A stretch of DNA of 5,398 bases from Clostridia bacterium (lineage in GTDB: Bacteria > Bacillota > Clostridia > Christensenellales > Aristaeellaceae): assembly GCA_030526935.1 (NCBI GenBank), contig JAUNBY010000230.1:1-5398 (forward strand). The letters are read 5' to 3'. Position numbers and translations under genes: made by a program. Numbering within the stretch: the stretch's first letter is position 1; every line of letters starts with the position of its first letter. Positions 5,196-5,398 of this stretch are shown here, in pieces. The notes beneath the pieces are model-generated. The model ran no database searches. It was not told where the DNA came from and worked only from the letters and a program-made list of their open reading frames with translations.

Positions 5196-5398
5196 TCGGT
5201 AACTGCAATTAAATTTGCGATTCAGCGCGGAATAACAGCGCCGCCCGCCGCGAGGCAAGCGGCTCGATTGCTGTTCAACCTTTTTTACGAGACTATATAC
5301 GCCTTGCGATATTTTCTGACATCACTCGTCGGCGCTTCGCGCGATCCCGTGAAATTACGCAGCTCACGCTATATAAACACGGCTGGCGTAGGGGCGTC
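5196..5398. other. Non-coding flank upstream of the fba promoter, repeat-like
   Basis: No convincing gene is seen here. A plus-strand frame stays open from 5196 to the window edge (67 codons), but it has no ATG and no ribosome site, and its translation does not resemble a family I can name. On the minus strand the frames are broken by stops. The stretch contains an inverted repeat with a T run (5234-5286), a short CGTGA-N11-TCACG inverted repeat (5348-5368), GCGC-TTC-GCGC (5332-5342) and the motif GTAGGGGCG at the edge (5388-5396). Dense small palindromes suggest either a dispersed intergenic repeat or the structured end of an RNA that continues beyond the edge. Confidence 0.35.
5234..5286 (+). 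terminator. Inverted repeat followed by six T, possible plus-strand terminator
   Basis: AACAGC (5234-5239) can pair with GCTGTT (5270-5275), enclosing an inner stem GCCGC (5247-5251) with GCGGC (5259-5263) around a seven-base loop. After a five-base spacer comes TTTTTT (5281-5286). This resembles an intrinsic terminator for rightward transcription, weakened by a 7x6 internal loop and the spacer before the T run. There is no plausible plus-strand gene before it within the window, since the DNA to its left is the leftward fba promoter, so the assignment is tentative. Confidence 0.3.

Overview
The window is a compact, single-direction stretch of bacterial housekeeping genes, all on the minus strand. 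It reads from the right edge to the left as class II fructose-bisphosphate aldolase, a PAT-like GNAT acetyltransferase, a YbaK/EbsC-type aminoacyl-tRNA deacylase, serine hydroxymethyltransferase (glyA), diaminopimelate epimerase (dapF) and ribokinase (rbsK). Strong purine-rich Shine-Dalgarno sites, a consensus sigma-A-type promoter, a class II aldolase of the GatY/Fba type and a GC-rich genome that still uses ATA for isoleucine suggest an uncultured Clostridia-like member of the Bacillota. That assignment is inference from style, not from a marker gene. DapF implies meso-diaminopimelate or lysine synthesis.

Layout: 5127-5398 is non-coding as far as I can tell. It holds the aldolase promoter (-35 at 5182-5187, -10 at 5159-5164, 17 bp spacer) and, further from the gene, an inverted repeat followed by six T on the plus strand. 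The aldolase occupies 4173-5126. A 53-base near-perfect hairpin (4110-4162) fills most of the 84-base gap to the GNAT gene (3588-4088). The GNAT stop codon abuts the deacylase start (3120-3587) with no base between them. glyA (1849-3084) follows after 35 bases with its own strong ribosome site. dapF (1040-1852) overlaps the glyA stop by four bases, and rbsK (99-1025) begins 14 bases after dapF. Bases 1-98 hold a nested inverted repeat where the operon's transcript could end.

The five genes GNAT to rbsK are packed tightly enough to be one transcript. Whether they are read from the aldolase promoter depends on what the 4110-4162 hairpin does. The functions are mixed: central carbon metabolism, one-carbon and glycine supply, DAP supply, ribose salvage, and a possible amino-acid quality-control pair (GNAT and tRNA deacylase). 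I see no mobile element, CRISPR array, tRNA, rRNA or defence gene. I found no previously undescribed system here. The points worth a second look are non-coding: the 53-base hairpin, the repeat-like flank at 5196-5398, and short sequence echoes between the two ends of the window.
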